Shown in pieces: positions 1-29,794 of a stretch of 64,000 bases of DNA (the first letter of the stretch is position 1; each line of letters begins with the position of its first letter). The notes under the pieces were generated by a model. The model was given only the letters and a program-made list of their open reading frames with translations, was not told where the DNA came from and made no database searches. Where the stretch lies: contig NC_060962.1 of NCBI RefSeq assembly GCF_910589235.1, positions 8,612,588 through 8,676,587 on the forward strand, given 5' to 3'. The translations under genes were made by a program, and so were the position numbers. The stretch comes from Vespa crabro (lineage: Eukaryota > Arthropoda > Insecta > Hymenoptera > Vespidae).

Positions 1-688
1 AAAATGTTAAATGTATTTAAAGTATTTCGAAAAAAAAAAGTATCATTAACGATAATAACTTGTATATACATATATATAGAGAAGTGGCAAAGGTGAGGGA
101 AATGGATCGCAGTTAATAAAATATTTGATCCATTAAAAAAAAAAAAAAAAAAATAAAAAAAAAACACTATCTTTTATATCTTTCACGAGGTATCGTGATA
201 GTTCGATTGGAATATTATACCATATCGTATAGATACACATACGTATTAGGATTCTATGTATGACGACTGCACCTTCGGGATTTAAAAATATTCGTAGTCT
301 CTGCACGCGAGAGCATTCTGATTAGCATTCGTGAGGGCCGAGGAAAAGTATGGTGGAAAGAGGGGTGGAAAGGAGTTAGGTGGAGTTAGGGGTGGACCGA
401 GATGGAAGCATCGAATTTACATGGAAATTTATGTAGCGAAACTGGGATGCGCTATAACTTGGTGACATAAATTTTAGTGATCGCTAAATTCGCTCGAAAC
501 ATTTGGATTTTAATATAACAAAGTATTTTTATTCCTTTATATAAATGACCAAATCGCTTTCATTTTGAAAAGTGACAAAGTTTATCGCCATAATTGAGAT
601 TAAATTTATCTCACAGATTTTTTTTTCTTCTCCTTTTATTTAAAAAAATTTTCCAATAAATTATATTCCGTAAACTGGGAATACTTAT

Positions 689-691
<3 letters not shown>

Positions 692-742
<51 letters not shown>
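692..742. repeat. (TA)n microsatellite
   Basis: Uninterrupted TA dinucleotide tract of about 50 bases. Confidence 0.95.
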
Positions 743-748
<6 letters not shown>

Positions 749-911
749 ACGAATTGGAGCGTGTAAATGCGCCTCACGCGTGTTATGTTTCTGTATGTTT
801 GTATGTGCAATCAAACGCGTAGATTTTAACATTGCCGGGAGAAATTTGATTCAAAAAAATATTCACAGGTTATTTCGTTTTTCCATTGAATGTTTCAACG
901 ATGAAAGTCTA

Positions 912-950
912 GTTGTTGTTATTGTTGTTGTTGTTGTTATATGTTACTGC

Positions 951-996
<46 letters not shown>

Positions 997-1034
997 ATTG
1001 CTGATGTTGTCGCTGCTGCAGTTGCTGTTGCTTT
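912..1034. repeat. (TTG)n/(CTG)n trinucleotide repeat
   Basis: TTG units grade into a CTG core at about 955-996 and degenerate CTG/TTG units. The poly-Leu and poly-Cys frames across it are repeat translations, not genes. Confidence 0.93.
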
Positions 1035-1766
1035 GCTGGAAAACACGATTGCTTTCTACCGCATCGAAATGTTTGGTTGCGTTAGCTAGACTCTTCGTTA
1101 CAACCGAATGGCTTTATTTGTGCAGAAAGATAAAGGAAGGATATGCAATGTAGATTTTTCGATTTAGTTTTTGAAAAGTTCGATCGTTCAAAATATAATC
1201 GTATATAATATAAAATAATTTTTTTATCGTATACGTGGGAATATACAATATTTTATTTTATATTAATAGGCATCTAAGTAAGTACTTATTTGCTTCATGT
1301 TCTTTCTTATAAAAAAAAAAAGAAAAAAAAAACGAAATATCCCTTAGAGAATTATATGTAATATCTTCTAAAAGTTTACCACCTTAAAGTAAAAAAGAAG
1401 AGTGAAAAAGGAGAAAAAAAATGAAAAATGAAAAAAAAAAAGAGAAAAAACGTACGAGAGAACGAGCATGTTCAAACGTATAAAAATTCTCGAGGGTAAA
1501 CATTTATTTTAGCTAAGGATGAAAGTTTGGAAAGAGATCGCTAGAGATCGTCGTAAGATTATACCTACGTCTTTCGTTCGTTCTCATACAACAGAGAGAC
1601 TCGTACCTATACTCGCATAAATTTCTACTACTACGTACGTGTTAGTAGAATTATTCGATAAATTTGCATCTAAGCCACTGGGGTTACATCGTAAATGTAT
1701 TAAGCTGTCATATAAAATAACTTCAAGGATTTCGGCCATGGGGTATCGTAATCTCCGATATTACCT

Positions 1767-1810
<44 letters not shown>

Positions 1811-2679
1811 ACGTATACGAGGTGTCATCGATGAGAAAAGTTTTCTCTTGGATTTCCTGTTAGGAAAAAACCCAATGGATTTACCTTTGAAACACGTTAT
1901 TTATTGACGATTTTCAGAACGAAAATGAAATAACGGAGAAAAATCGAAGAAAAACCATATACCATATATCTCATTTCAAATTAATAATAGTATTTGACAT
2001 TTCTTTTCTTTTAAACCGTGAAATTCAATTTTACCAAGGTCCACGAGCGATACGGGAAAAGTAAACGCGGAAAAAATTTTACAGTCGAGGGATCTTCTTT
2101 TCCCTCGAGTGGAAATTAGGAAAGCCGTGAATAAGCCTCTATGAATAACTCAAAAAGCAATGTATGTGTACCCTATGTACGAAAATAAAAAAGGAAAAAA
2201 AAATCGTTTACGAATCTCTTTGCGTATTAATATATATCGTAAAGTAATTATATAGAAAGTAATGGAATTTGTTGAGGGATTCGTATATAATGAAAATAAA
2301 TAAATGTATCGTTACGTTGAACAAATTTCTCGATTGTATTCTTCTCGAACGAATCGTACGAGTTTTATCATTCTTCTTCTTCTTATCTTTTTTTTCTTTC
2401 TTTTTTTTTTTCGCTTTCTTTTTTTTTCTCTTTCTTCTTTATTTTTTATCGTTATAGAAATTCGAGTGATTTCCTTTTCAAGAGAAGAATGACGCTCTGT
2501 ATCAACTTGATCCTTTCTTTCTATCGTATTTCGGTATTGCTTTCCTCGAAAAATACTATACTTTTCAATTTGGTAGAAAGTTATATTATATTTACGCACG
2601 AATGCACTTTCAATCGCATCAAGAGTTGTTACTTCGAAATTGCTTCGTATTGCTTCGTAAAGATATGTGTGTCTGTGCA

Positions 2680-2680
<1 letters not shown>

Positions 2681-2710
<30 letters not shown>

Positions 2711-2745
2711 ATGTATGTATGTATGTATGTATGTGTGTATGTATA
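2681..2745. repeat. (TG)n/(TATG)n microsatellite
   Basis: A short GT tract followed by tandem GTAT units. Confidence 0.95.
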
Positions 2746-3030
2746 CAGAAGTGTGCTATTCCGTTATCAGAGTATTACCTATATTCGATTCGTATTATCG
2801 ATGATGTTGCGTTAATCAATAGTGATGCAGGTTCTCAAACATAACACGCACAAATAGGGGATCATCTATTCATCGACACCATTGTAATTAATGCCTACGG
2901 TAGTAAGCGATCCTATAATTATGTGGCATCCCTCAAGGGCTCATATGGGACATTTCATAAACCGATTTATATTTAGTCATCTTTTGATATAAATGATGTA
3001 CATTTTCGAGAATAGATGACTTTATGTGTA

Positions 3031-3069
<39 letters not shown>

Positions 3070-3467
3070 GTTTGATTAGATATACTCTTTTAGTACGTAC
3101 AATCAATTTACGTTGCGGTAGCAAAGGGTAAAAGGGAGAGAGTTATTTTCGAGAAAAATTGCGAACTAGGAAAGATAGTAGCATCGCTGTAATTTGTTAG
3201 GCTTTACTCCTATCACAAGATAAAAAGTGTCCTCTCTACTGTGCCATCTTTCTTGTTTTCTCTCTCTCTCTCTCTCTTTCTTCCGTATTTTTGTAGTTTC
3301 TCTCCATTCGATTATACGGAATAGATAATTTAGATAATGACTCTCGTTCGAATCGATCATTGTTTGTACAGTTAAACTAATGAGTTTCGTAAAACAAACT
3401 CATAATTATTAATTAATAATAACACTTGTCGACGTTGTACGTGTAATTATTAATGTATTAATTTTAT

Positions 3468-3471
<4 letters not shown>

Positions 3472-3507
<36 letters not shown>
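3472..3507. repeat. Poly-A run of 36 bases
   Basis: Uninterrupted A run in A+T-rich DNA. There is no upstream retroposon body or target-site duplication that I can recognise. Confidence 0.9.
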
Positions 3508-3508
<1 letters not shown>

Positions 3509-4530
3509 AGAAAAAAAATTATCTAATAAAATACGAACGAATGAATCTTTTCCAATAGCCAGAACAGCTGATTTTAATTATCATCAACGGGAATAGGAGG
3601 AAATGCGACGCTTTCGAAACGCGTTATTTTATTGACGATAAATCAACGATATTCATTGGCAGAGAAAATTAATTGGATTTCAATGATGTAATTTATGATA
3701 TTTTACGTTGGAAACGAAATCCATGTACCACGTATGTAATGTGCTTCGACTGTTTAAATTGCTCTGGATTTACCTCTATCCTGCGTATATAATATGGTAT
3801 TCCCATCGCTCGACTTCACTGTAAATCATCCAAGTCGAAATTTATAATCATTTTTAACGATGCACCTTTTTTTTTTTCCCCCCAATGCGTTCGATCATTA
3901 AAAGAATATCTCAAATTTCGTTTCGAAAGAAAGAAGGAAAAAGAGAAAGGAGAAGGAAAAAAAAAAACAAACAAAATCAATGAAAAAAGAAAGAAAAAAA
4001 AATCTTCATAAAAAGCGTATTAAAAACGTATAAAATAATAAATGACCGAAAGATAAAACTATTAATTCGATAATAGCGAACTATAAAGGATAATACTTAT
4101 AGATCTTTCTAAAGTCGCGATTCATGATTCAATAATTACTTTTTGAATCGCGCTGTTCTTCGTCTTGTAACATACAATGAGAGAGGAGTATCGAAATTTA
4201 AAAAAAAGAAAAAAAAAAAAAAGAAAAAAAGAAAGAAGAAAAAAGAAAATTAAAGAGAAATAAAAAGGGAACAAGTGAAAAATAAATAAAAATATTTGAG
4301 ATTAACAGATAAGAACTTAAAAGTCGAGTGATAGAAAGCAACAAAAGATCGAGCACGAAGTCGAAAAGTAGGATGGTAATCAAGAAAACGAGAAAGAGTT
4401 TAAAGTACCTACTCTCTCTTTCTTTTTCGCATACCCTCCGGCCCGTTTTCATCGTAACCGTTCTTTTTCTCTTATTTCCCCTTTTCTTTCTTTCTATCTT
4501 TCCTTCTTCCTTCTTGTTTTTGTTTTCTCT

Positions 4531-4567
<37 letters not shown>

Positions 4568-5461
4568 TCTTTCTCTTCTCTTCTAAATCTTCCATCTCCT
4601 ATCCTCTTTGCCACTTTGTTTTTTATCGAAGGAGAAATTGGCACCGTACGAACGGGACCAACGACCGAAAGGACACTCGAGCTGTTCGTTCATCCGTTCT
4701 CATTGCCACAGGCTCGAGTCGAACTTTGTTTGAGTTTAATTGAGCTTGAAAGTTTCCGACTTGTTGTCTGGAAGCGTCCTTCCACCCTCTTCTCGTTCCC
4801 CCCACCCTCCATCCCCATCGCCTTTCTTCCTTTCTTTTCTTTTTACTTTCTTTCTTTCTTTCTCTCTCTCTTTCTCTCTCTCTATCTATCTCTCTTACTC
4901 ATTTTCGATTCGTTCGAAGCTTCACGATAAGCGTCGCGGTTCCGGAGTTTCTCTCTCCTTTTTTTTTTTTTCTTTTTTCTTTTTTTTCTTCCTTCAACAA
5001 AAAGATAAAAATAAACGGCATTCTATATCCTGTCCTCTTCTCTTTATTTCCTTTCCGATATTTTTTTTTCTCACCTGGGACATGAATTATCTATTGTCTA
5101 TAGATATATCTATGCATATGTCCTATGTGTGTTATTATATCATTGGAAAAAAAAAAAGAAAAGAAAAGAAAAACCAAAAAAAAATATCTGCAGAATCAGA
5201 AAATATAAGAAGGAAATCAAAGATATTTCCATACCTATATATATTTATACGTATTCGTCTGTCGATAAGCAATTCTTCTTATCAAAGATCATTCGACGTA
5301 ACGTTTGTGAAGCTATTCAAAGATATGAAAAATCATTTTTATATTGTTCGACGTCGAACGTTAAAGTATTTCGATTATGGAAAAAATTTTTATATGATAC
5401 TTCAATGGTATATCGGGGTCGAAAAATTTTTATAACGAAAGCATAAAGACTTTTTTTATTT

Positions 5462-5492
<31 letters not shown>

Positions 5493-8001
5493 TTTTTTCT
5501 TTTTTTTTTTTTAACAAAGGTATATTTGATTACTTTTGGGAAATTATTCTTAAGCGAGTCTCACTCGAAGTTTTCATCAATGAAAAGTGAAAATTTCTTT
5601 CATCGAAATATAGATATTCTTTCATCAAAATTAAGAAGCTTCGGGTTGGATTTTAATCTATAAATAAAGACTTCTTCCGAAAAGTAGCCGCTCTTTGAGA
5701 AGTTCTCGAAAGGAAATAAATTCGTTTTTCTTCTTCTTATTCTTCTTCTCTCTTTCTCTCGCTCTCTCCCCTTCTCAAAATAATTACACAGAAAGAAGCT
5801 TGAAACGTTTCTTTCTATCTTTTTTTTTCTCTTTTTTTTTCTTTTTTTTCTTTTTCTTTTTTGTTTTTTTTTTTTTTTTCCATTCAATTAAGAAGCAATT
5901 AACGTCAAGCGGCAATCGTTTTCAATCGACCAAACGTTCTCGCGATTCAACGTATCGAGATATTAATTAAAACTAAAGTTGTAATGAAATGAAATAAAAG
6001 AAGAATCATATAGAATAAAATAGAAAAATAAAAATTTAAAAAAAAAAGAAAAGGAAAAAAAAAGAAAGAAAAAAAAAAGAAGAGGAACAAAAAGAAATAA
6101 AAGAAATTGGGTGGAAAGACGAATATAACGTGAAAATACTTGAATAATTCGAGTCGCCGTAGTATCGTCATGGATTTCGAATAAATTTAAGCGTGTCACG
6201 TTCCGTTAGGATAAATTAATCCGCGATCAATTAAAGCTTCAGAGGAGAAAAAACGAAGAGAGGATAGGGAGAAGAGTGAGTGAGAGAGAATGAGAGGGTG
6301 AGAAGGAGATAAATGGAACACGAACGAGATAGAAAGAGCGTTTAGTATCGAATCGGCAATTCCGATATCAAATCGAGCGTGAACAACTCTCCAAAAATAA
6401 AACGATTTTCGGAACGTGCCAATGCAGAGACTCTTTCTCTCTCTCTCACTCTCTCTCTCTCTCTCTCACTCTCTCTCTCTCTCTCTCTCTCTTTTTCTAC
6501 CGATTTGTTACTACTACTTTTGGAAAATTTGACCGATCTCACGTTCCATTTAATTGTTCGTACAGTTCACTTATTTCATTATGATCATCATTAAAGTGAA
6601 TTAATATCGACGATTAACAAACAAGTATATACAGCTAGTGTATTTTATTATAGATCGCTCGGATACAAGACTATACTTAGTTTATATTTTGATGACAAAT
6701 TTTAATAGCCATCGTTAAACACGGTGATCTCTCTTCTTAAGGTTAGTTCACTTACTTTCAAAATTAATAGCAGTTTGATATATGCATCTAAGTAGATACA
6801 TGTACGTACATATGTTGTACATATATGTAAGTATCTATATCGTACTCGTTAGTGGTTTGGAAGATGGACGGATCAACGTAAGTTTAACGTAGATGAGGTC
6901 TTACAGCTTCTAACGTGTATATATATATATATGTAACGTACATATATATATATGTACGTATGTATGTATGTATGTGTATATATATGCATGTATATATGTA
7001 GATACGTATGTATCAACACGTATCCTTCTCATATAAAATAGCCCAAAGCATTTGAATTACGTGTCACGTAAGCAGTACCCTTAACTTACGGACATCGGAC
7101 ATTGGACCACCCTCGTTATCGCTTGAGACATAACGGAATTACCATCGATTCTCTGTAGTTGCTTTTAATTAATGCAATTAATGAGGTCACTAACAGTCGA
7201 ACGTGCCGTGTTTAACTCTTGGGAAGAGGCACATCGTCTTAGGATTTCTCTGTGGATATTTCATCGTGTTTCCATGTGCATTTGACCTATCGTGAGTAAT
7301 ATCTATGGATACATACGTACGTATATATATATATATATATATATACACACGCACGTCTACCGCTTTGATTGTTCAACGCTAGATTGCGGATTTCATATTT
7401 ATGACACGTCGCTCAGGTACCTCGCTCGAGCTTGTAAATAATGCAATCGACTATTCCAATCTCGCACGATCCACTTCGCCGTAGGCGAAACGTCGTTGTA
7501 CCGTTCTCTGTTAAAAATCGAGATTTCGAAGCGATGGAAGCAAGGGAAGGGACTAGGGAAGGGGGAAAGCGAAAAAAAGACATAACGAAAAAAGAGAGAG
7601 AGAAAAAAAAAGAAAAGACAAAAAGAAAAGGAAAAAAGAAAAAATCGAAAGTGAAAGGAAATTTCATACGTGTCCTATTTGTTCTACAAAATTTAACGTG
7701 AAACGTTTCATTTTTCGATTACGGATGCGAGCGCGCGCGCTCGCGTGTATGTGTATGTATGCGATACTATTTCTACAAGTTATTTAATAATTGTTGGAAG
7801 GACGTCGACGATAAAAAAAAAAAAGCAAAAAATAGAAAGGAAACGAACGAACAAAAAACTATGATTAACTTCGTTCTTACGAGTTTTATTTATGAGTAAA
7901 AAAAAGAAACAAGTAGCTTGTTTTTTATTTGATTTTATATCACTTTTTTTCTCTCCTTTTTTTCTTCTTCTTCCTTCGTTTCTATTCTCTTTCCGTTACT
8001 C

Positions 8002-8077
<76 letters not shown>
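8002..8077. repeat. Compound (TC)n(TA)n microsatellite
   Basis: A TC tract directly joined to a TA tract of nearly 40 bases. Confidence 0.95.
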
Positions 8078-8081
<4 letters not shown>

Positions 8082-10033
8082 TTCCTCTTCGTTTATTTTT
8101 TGTTTGCGCGGATTTAAATTACGCGCCAGAGTGGTTTCCGTTTTCTTTGAGTATACGTCGAGCAATGGCATTGCTCTTGGAAGATGAGATAAGCTCCCGA
8201 AACCGTTAAAAGTTTGGACGCACATTCCATTTCCACTTTCTTCCCTTCTCTATCTCTTTTTCTATCTATTCTTTTGCCTTCTTTCTTCTTCTATACAGGT
8301 GCCCTTTTCTATTTTTCTTTTTCCTTTTCTTTTCCCTTTTCTTTTCCTTTCTTTCTTTCTTTTTCTTTCTTTTTTCCTCTCTTCGTTTCATCGAATGACA
8401 CGACCCGATTCTACGGTAACAATAGACAGCTTCTAAAGAAAAGTTTCGGTCAGGAAAATGAGATTTCTTTTTTAAAGAAACAGACATTACGAATGCATAT
8501 TGAATTTTATACGGAATAAGCCGTACGGGGTGGAGGATATTCACCCTCCCATCGGGAAAAATTCTTTTCGATTAAACAAGAACGTTATATTCATTACTTG
8601 CAAATGGCAGAATGTTACCGACGAATAAAAAGAATAAATAATTAAAATAAATAATTAAAAATATCTGTATATCCAGATCGTTATAAAAGAAATTATATGT
8701 ACGCTCTGTGTTTTTGTGAATTTTCATTTGACGATATAAATTAACATCAAAGTGCTCTTTTAATATTTCAAATTCTTTTATGTTGAAAGGAACGAAAAGT
8801 ATAATCAATGCAGATATATATATATATATTTTTTTTTTGTTGGATGCAAACTTATTTACACACACGTCGTGCTATTATTTTGCATTTGACATAAACTGGA
8901 TATGGATCGATTGGATCGTGAATTATGCGACGTTGAGAAATTGTTTGCAGTCGAATCGAGGAGACGTTCTATCCGAACATGTATTTACGGATAACGCGTC
9001 AACTGCAAAACGTCGAGGCTAAATTCGTTGCAACGTATATGCATATATGCTTTAGTATGTGATTCTATATATGTCTCTTTCTCTCTCTCTCTCTCTTTCT
9101 ATCTCTCTACCTATCTATCTATCTATGTATCTATCTATCTCCTTTTCTTCTGAATGCATGTGCGATTAGGAGACACTGTTTCCGAGTATACGGATCGATG
9201 TTAATGTATCGAAGCAGCTTCGTTGAGTGATTAGTCAGAGTGCAATGAACATACATAGATACGCATTGATGAAAGATTAAATCCGCGAGGCTGGTAATCG
9301 TGCTCTTTCACCTAAACGACGATGCTTTTGACGTCAAACTAATGGTACCTTTGTTAACAATAGATCGCTGTCATCGTACTGCCACATATTTGACGAATCG
9401 ATTAATTAACGATTAAACGAGTACCAATGTATTTTCAATATTAATTAATTCTATCTTATTATTTTCATTATTCTTCTTCTATATTTTATCCTTCTTCTTT
9501 CTCCTTGTATTTATTTAATAATTCGTTTGATAAAATATTTGCAGAGCTACTTTTTTTTCTTTTCTTCTTCTTTTCTTTTTCTTTTTCTTTTCTTTTCTTT
9601 TTTTTTTTTTTTCTTTCGTGATATTTTTAAGCAAATAAAATTACGATCGACCACGTGCAAATAGCATTGTTGCAATGAGTCAAGCCGTAGGAAGGATTAA
9701 AGATGATTATCCTACGAAATGCTGAACGTTATCGTGCACTGCCCCAGGTGGTGTAGGCACTTTGTCTCCGCTGGTATCTTCGGCACGTGACGTACAATGT
9801 ATGCCATTAATAATATTACGTGGACACTTAACATAGCATATTTGTACATGCCTAAATTATACGTATATGCATTATTAATACTTTATATAATATCGTTTTC
9901 AAATTAATTTAGAAAATCAAAATATTTTTATTGAAACGTATATACGAACAAATTGATTTTTATTATTACTTCGATACAATTTTGTATTTATATTATTTCC
10001 ATTGGTTTTATACAATGAATTATGATTTTTCAG

Positions 10034-26229
<16,196 letters not shown>

Positions 26230-27000
26230 CAATCGAGAGCCCCCACGGCAGTCTAGCATCTTGTATTGAAAAGATGCTGATCGTCCGCGTCGATCGAATT
26301 TCGAATATCCAACGTATCAATACTCGATGATATCATGGAAAAGGAAGAATAAGAAGACGAAGACGAAGAAAAAGGAGAAGAAGAAGATGAAGAAGAAGAA
26401 AAAGAAGAAGAAGAAGTAGAAGAAAAGGAATCCTCGAAAACATCGAACACAGTTAAGAAGAAATAGAAATATCGTTTCTATCGAGAATGAGTAAAGTCCA
26501 TCGTATAATTCTTATTTCATTTGCTGAAGGATTTAAAAAGGATTTGACATGATCGAAAGGATCGTGCTTCTTTCAAATTTCGCTACCGTCCAAGCCTGTG
26601 ATCCTTTCATTGATGCGAGAGAAATCGATCGTTCATTATCCTTTCGCCATGGGTGGTGGTGTTGGTGGTGGTGATGGTGGTGGTGATGGTGGTAGTGATG
26701 GTGATGGTATTTGGTGGTGGACCATTACAAGTATGGGTATGGGAGGTATAAAGGGGGGAAGAGAAGGAAAAGGAATCTATATTTTATTAAAGAAATATTA
26801 GTAAAAAGGTAAATACTTCGATCGCGACAATTCATTTCTTTTTTCTTTTCTTTCTTTTTTCTTTCTTCATTTTATGTTTTCTTCTTCATTTCTTATCGAA
26901 TTTATTTCCTACGTCGATTTCTGCGCATCGGTAACATCTCCGATATATTATAAATAAAGATATGAGAGATGAAAAATAATCGATCACGCAAATCAGAAAT
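26230..27000 (+). other. Probable 3' untranslated region of the tetraspanin gene
   Basis: Follows the tetraspanin stop codon directly. It contains a degenerate GAA-rich purine tract (about 26340-26431), a GGT-rich repeat (about 26648-26727) and candidate poly-A signals: ATTAAA near 26785 and AATAAA near 26953. The true cleavage site cannot be chosen from sequence, so the right boundary is a guess. The glycine-rich frame over the GGT repeat is not taken as a gene. Confidence 0.5.
26340..26431. repeat. Degenerate (GAA)n purine tract
   Basis: Interrupted GAA units in the presumed 3' UTR of the tetraspanin gene. Confidence 0.85.
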
Positions 27001-27018
27001 AAACCCTTTTTGTTTCTC

Positions 27019-27056
<38 letters not shown>

Positions 27057-27228
27057 AAAAAAAAACAAAAAAAAACAAAAAAAAAAACAAAAAAGAACAA
27101 AAAGAAACAAAAAAAAACATTGTGTATGTAAGTATGTACATATACTATACATAGTATTTTTGCTATCGTTCGCGACATTCTCAGATTTTCCTCATTGAAG
27201 AAAAACGAACAAATTTATTTCAACTAGC

Positions 27229-27229
<1 letters not shown>

Positions 27230-27321
<92 letters not shown>

Positions 27322-27334
27322 GAATAAGAATAAG

Positions 27335-27365
<31 letters not shown>

Positions 27366-27494
27366 TAATAATAATAAATATAATAATAATAATATTAATA
27401 ATATTAATAATAAATAAATAATTAAATAATACTAATACTACTATTACTACTACTACTACTATTACTACTACTACTATTAGTACTACTACTAATA

Positions 27495-27530
<36 letters not shown>

Positions 27531-27610
27531 ATAGTAGTAATAATTATTGTCGTCATTATCATTATCGTTATCATTATCATCATCGTCATCATCATTGTCA
27601 TTATTATCAC
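27230..27610. repeat. Trinucleotide repeat cluster (AAT, AAG, ACT, ATC)
   Basis: A perfect AAT array to about 27321, then AAGAAT units, more AAT, ACT/ATT units and finally ATC-type units. This is a nested decay series of related trinucleotides. Confidence 0.92.
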
Positions 27611-28179
27611 AGAGATATTCGTTTAAAGTGAAAGGGGTTAGTTCTGACGAAGAGAACAAAATATAAGCGATGTCTCTTGTGATCAGAGAAAAGAAGCACG
27701 ATAAGATTAGAATATTATTATTTCGAAGGCGAATGAATCAAATCCTTTTTAAAAAAAAGTTTATTTTTTTTTTTTTTTTTTAATCGAAATGTTAAATACG
27801 AACCAACAAATTAATATACTTTTACTTCGATCATAGTTCATAATCGTAAAACGTATCCAGGCTCGTAAAAATATCACCGAAATTTTGTGAGTGACTATTT
27901 TTTATTTGCTCTCTTTCTCTCTCTCTTTCTCTCTCTCTCTCGTTCTATTTTTCTTCGTCCTTCTCTTCTTCTTTTTCTTTGGCTTTTTTTTTTTTTTTAC
28001 AACTTAGAAAGCTCAGCAGAGATTGTTGCGGCCGAATAGAACGAACATGGCTAGGATTCCTCAAAGACAAAGACAAAGACATTTCGACTTTGTTAACTTT
28101 GTCCGAGCAACAACTTTTAATGGATTTACGCTGAGACGATTTCCTTTTGAGCTTATCGATTAGACAAAAGGAAAGAGAA

Positions 28180-28212
<33 letters not shown>

Positions 28213-28561
28213 AGTAATAGAGATCATAATCGATAATCCAAAAAAAAAAAAAAGAAATTCAAAACCCGTGTCTTCCCAAAAGATACAGAATTTCGATAAT
28301 GGAGAATGCAATAATAAGAAAAGATTCGTTCACTATTTTCTAATAAGATAGAAGAAAATTTTTAGATCCTCTTTGACATATTAAATCGGAAAAAATATCT
28401 TATAAAATTCTTTGTGATTTAACATTATTTGCTTTTAATCGAATAAAAGAACTTCAATGAGATCTTTTGCGCTCGTTGGTATACGTTTTATACTAGTCGA
28501 AGTAAAAGACGGCAAATGAAATGAAAAGAAAACGAAAAGGGAGAAAAAAATACAAGGGGGA

Positions 28562-28605
<44 letters not shown>

Positions 28606-28742
28606 AGAGAGAAAAAAAAAGAGAGAACAAAGAGAAAGAAAAAGGAAAAGGAAGGAAGAGAGGAGAGAAGATAACTGAACGAGGATCAACAACAAAATGC
28701 ATCGAGGACATTTAAAGTCGATCGACGTGACGTCGTGGGGGC

Positions 28743-28768
28743 GCGGTGAACGTGTCCAACTTCACCGC
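28743..28768. other. Perfect GC-rich hairpin
   Basis: GCGGTGAA and TTCACCGC are perfect 8-base arms around a 10-base loop, in a GC-richer island that also contains CGACGTGACGTCG at about 28720-28735. Confidence 0.6.
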
Positions 28769-28902
28769 ACGGTAAAAGCTTTTTCTCTTTCTCTACTGAC
28801 AAATAACACAGGACGTAAGAGAGAGAGAGAGAGAGAGAGATAGATAGAGAGAGAGAGGGAGAGACTTAGAGAGAAAAAGAGAAAGAGGGATATAACAAGA
28901 GA

Positions 28903-28903
28903 A

Positions 28904-28946
<43 letters not shown>
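28903..28946. repeat. Compound (GT)n(GA)n microsatellite
   Basis: A GT tract directly followed by a GA tract, inside a GA-rich neighbourhood (28565-28985). Confidence 0.93.
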
Positions 28947-29751
28947 AAGAATGTAAGCGAGCAAGAGAGAAAGAAAGAGAGGAGATGCCATATAACACAC
29001 AAGTACACAATAACTTTCCCTTCCTCCAATTGGTCGTTAAAACGGTTGCTCGAGCTACTTCGAGCATATTGATCCTTTGTTACACGAACACCGGCACGTT
29101 CCCTCCATCGAGAACTTTGACTCTCTTCTACTACTTTCACGTATTAGCCGAGCGAGTTTACCGAGCGAAAGAATCATTCGTGTTACGGTCTCTCTGTTAG
29201 AGCGGGTTAGAGAGGTGGGGTACAGGAGAAGGAGGTGGAGGAGGTGGTGCTACTAGAGGTGGGTGTTACTCTGAAGGGATCCGCAGCTTGAAAACGATAT
29301 GCATTTCGTCGAGCGATCGTGATCGGATTACGTGAATAGGGGTTAAAGCTCTTTTATGTTTTTCTTTCTTCTTCTTCTTTTTTCTACTTTTTTTTTTCTT
29401 TTTTGTCACTTTTTTTCTCTCCCTTTTTTTCTCTCTCCTTTTTTTTTTTTTTTTTTTTTTTACTGTCCGTCCATCGAACGAGACACGTCTAACTATTTTA
29501 CAACACATATGTAATATGTGTTATGCGACAAATCGCTATAGAATATTATCGCTTTTACGCATAAGATTATCGTAAACTTTTATTTTCAATCGTTTTGAGA
29601 AATCTGAAAAAAAAAAAGAAATGTTCGGTATCTCGATTGAACCATGCGATCGAATAAATTAATTTTCGATTATTTGTGATTTTATATTTTTAATAATTTT
29701 TCAAAGTAGATCTAAAGATACAAGATCTTAATAATAATCTCTTTCTCTTTC

Positions 29752-29794
<43 letters not shown>

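Larger units (their letters stand above)
1..10033. other. Non-coding sequence upstream of the first visible tetraspanin exon
   Basis: No exon can be supported here. The stretch is probably the 3' part of a long first intron of the tetraspanin gene, because the first exon visible begins in the middle of transmembrane segment 1 directly after an acceptor. I searched for the missing exon (cytoplasmic CC-x-KY, then an FGFN-like first half of TM1) and did not find it. Simple repeats are frequent: TA, CTG/TTG, TATG, TC and TTTA tracts and a 36-base A run. More complex islands lie at about 4625-4810, 7020-7310, 7400-7560, 8880-9020, 9160-9370 and 9660-9800. They could be regulatory, but nothing in them is recognisable. 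Confidence 0.6.

Noticed and set aside
2312..2680. 122-codon frame on the - strand
   Set aside because: Half is Lys/Arg/Glu from an A-rich tract and the rest has no recognisable motif or splice context.
3472..3507. Poly-A run as a retroposon tail
   Set aside because: No retroposon body, target-site duplication or coding remnant adjoins it, and A runs are common throughout the window.
4328..4930. 200-codon open frame on the + strand
   Set aside because: Mostly Phe/Leu/Ser from TC and T-rich tracts; only about 50 codons are of normal composition and match nothing recognised.
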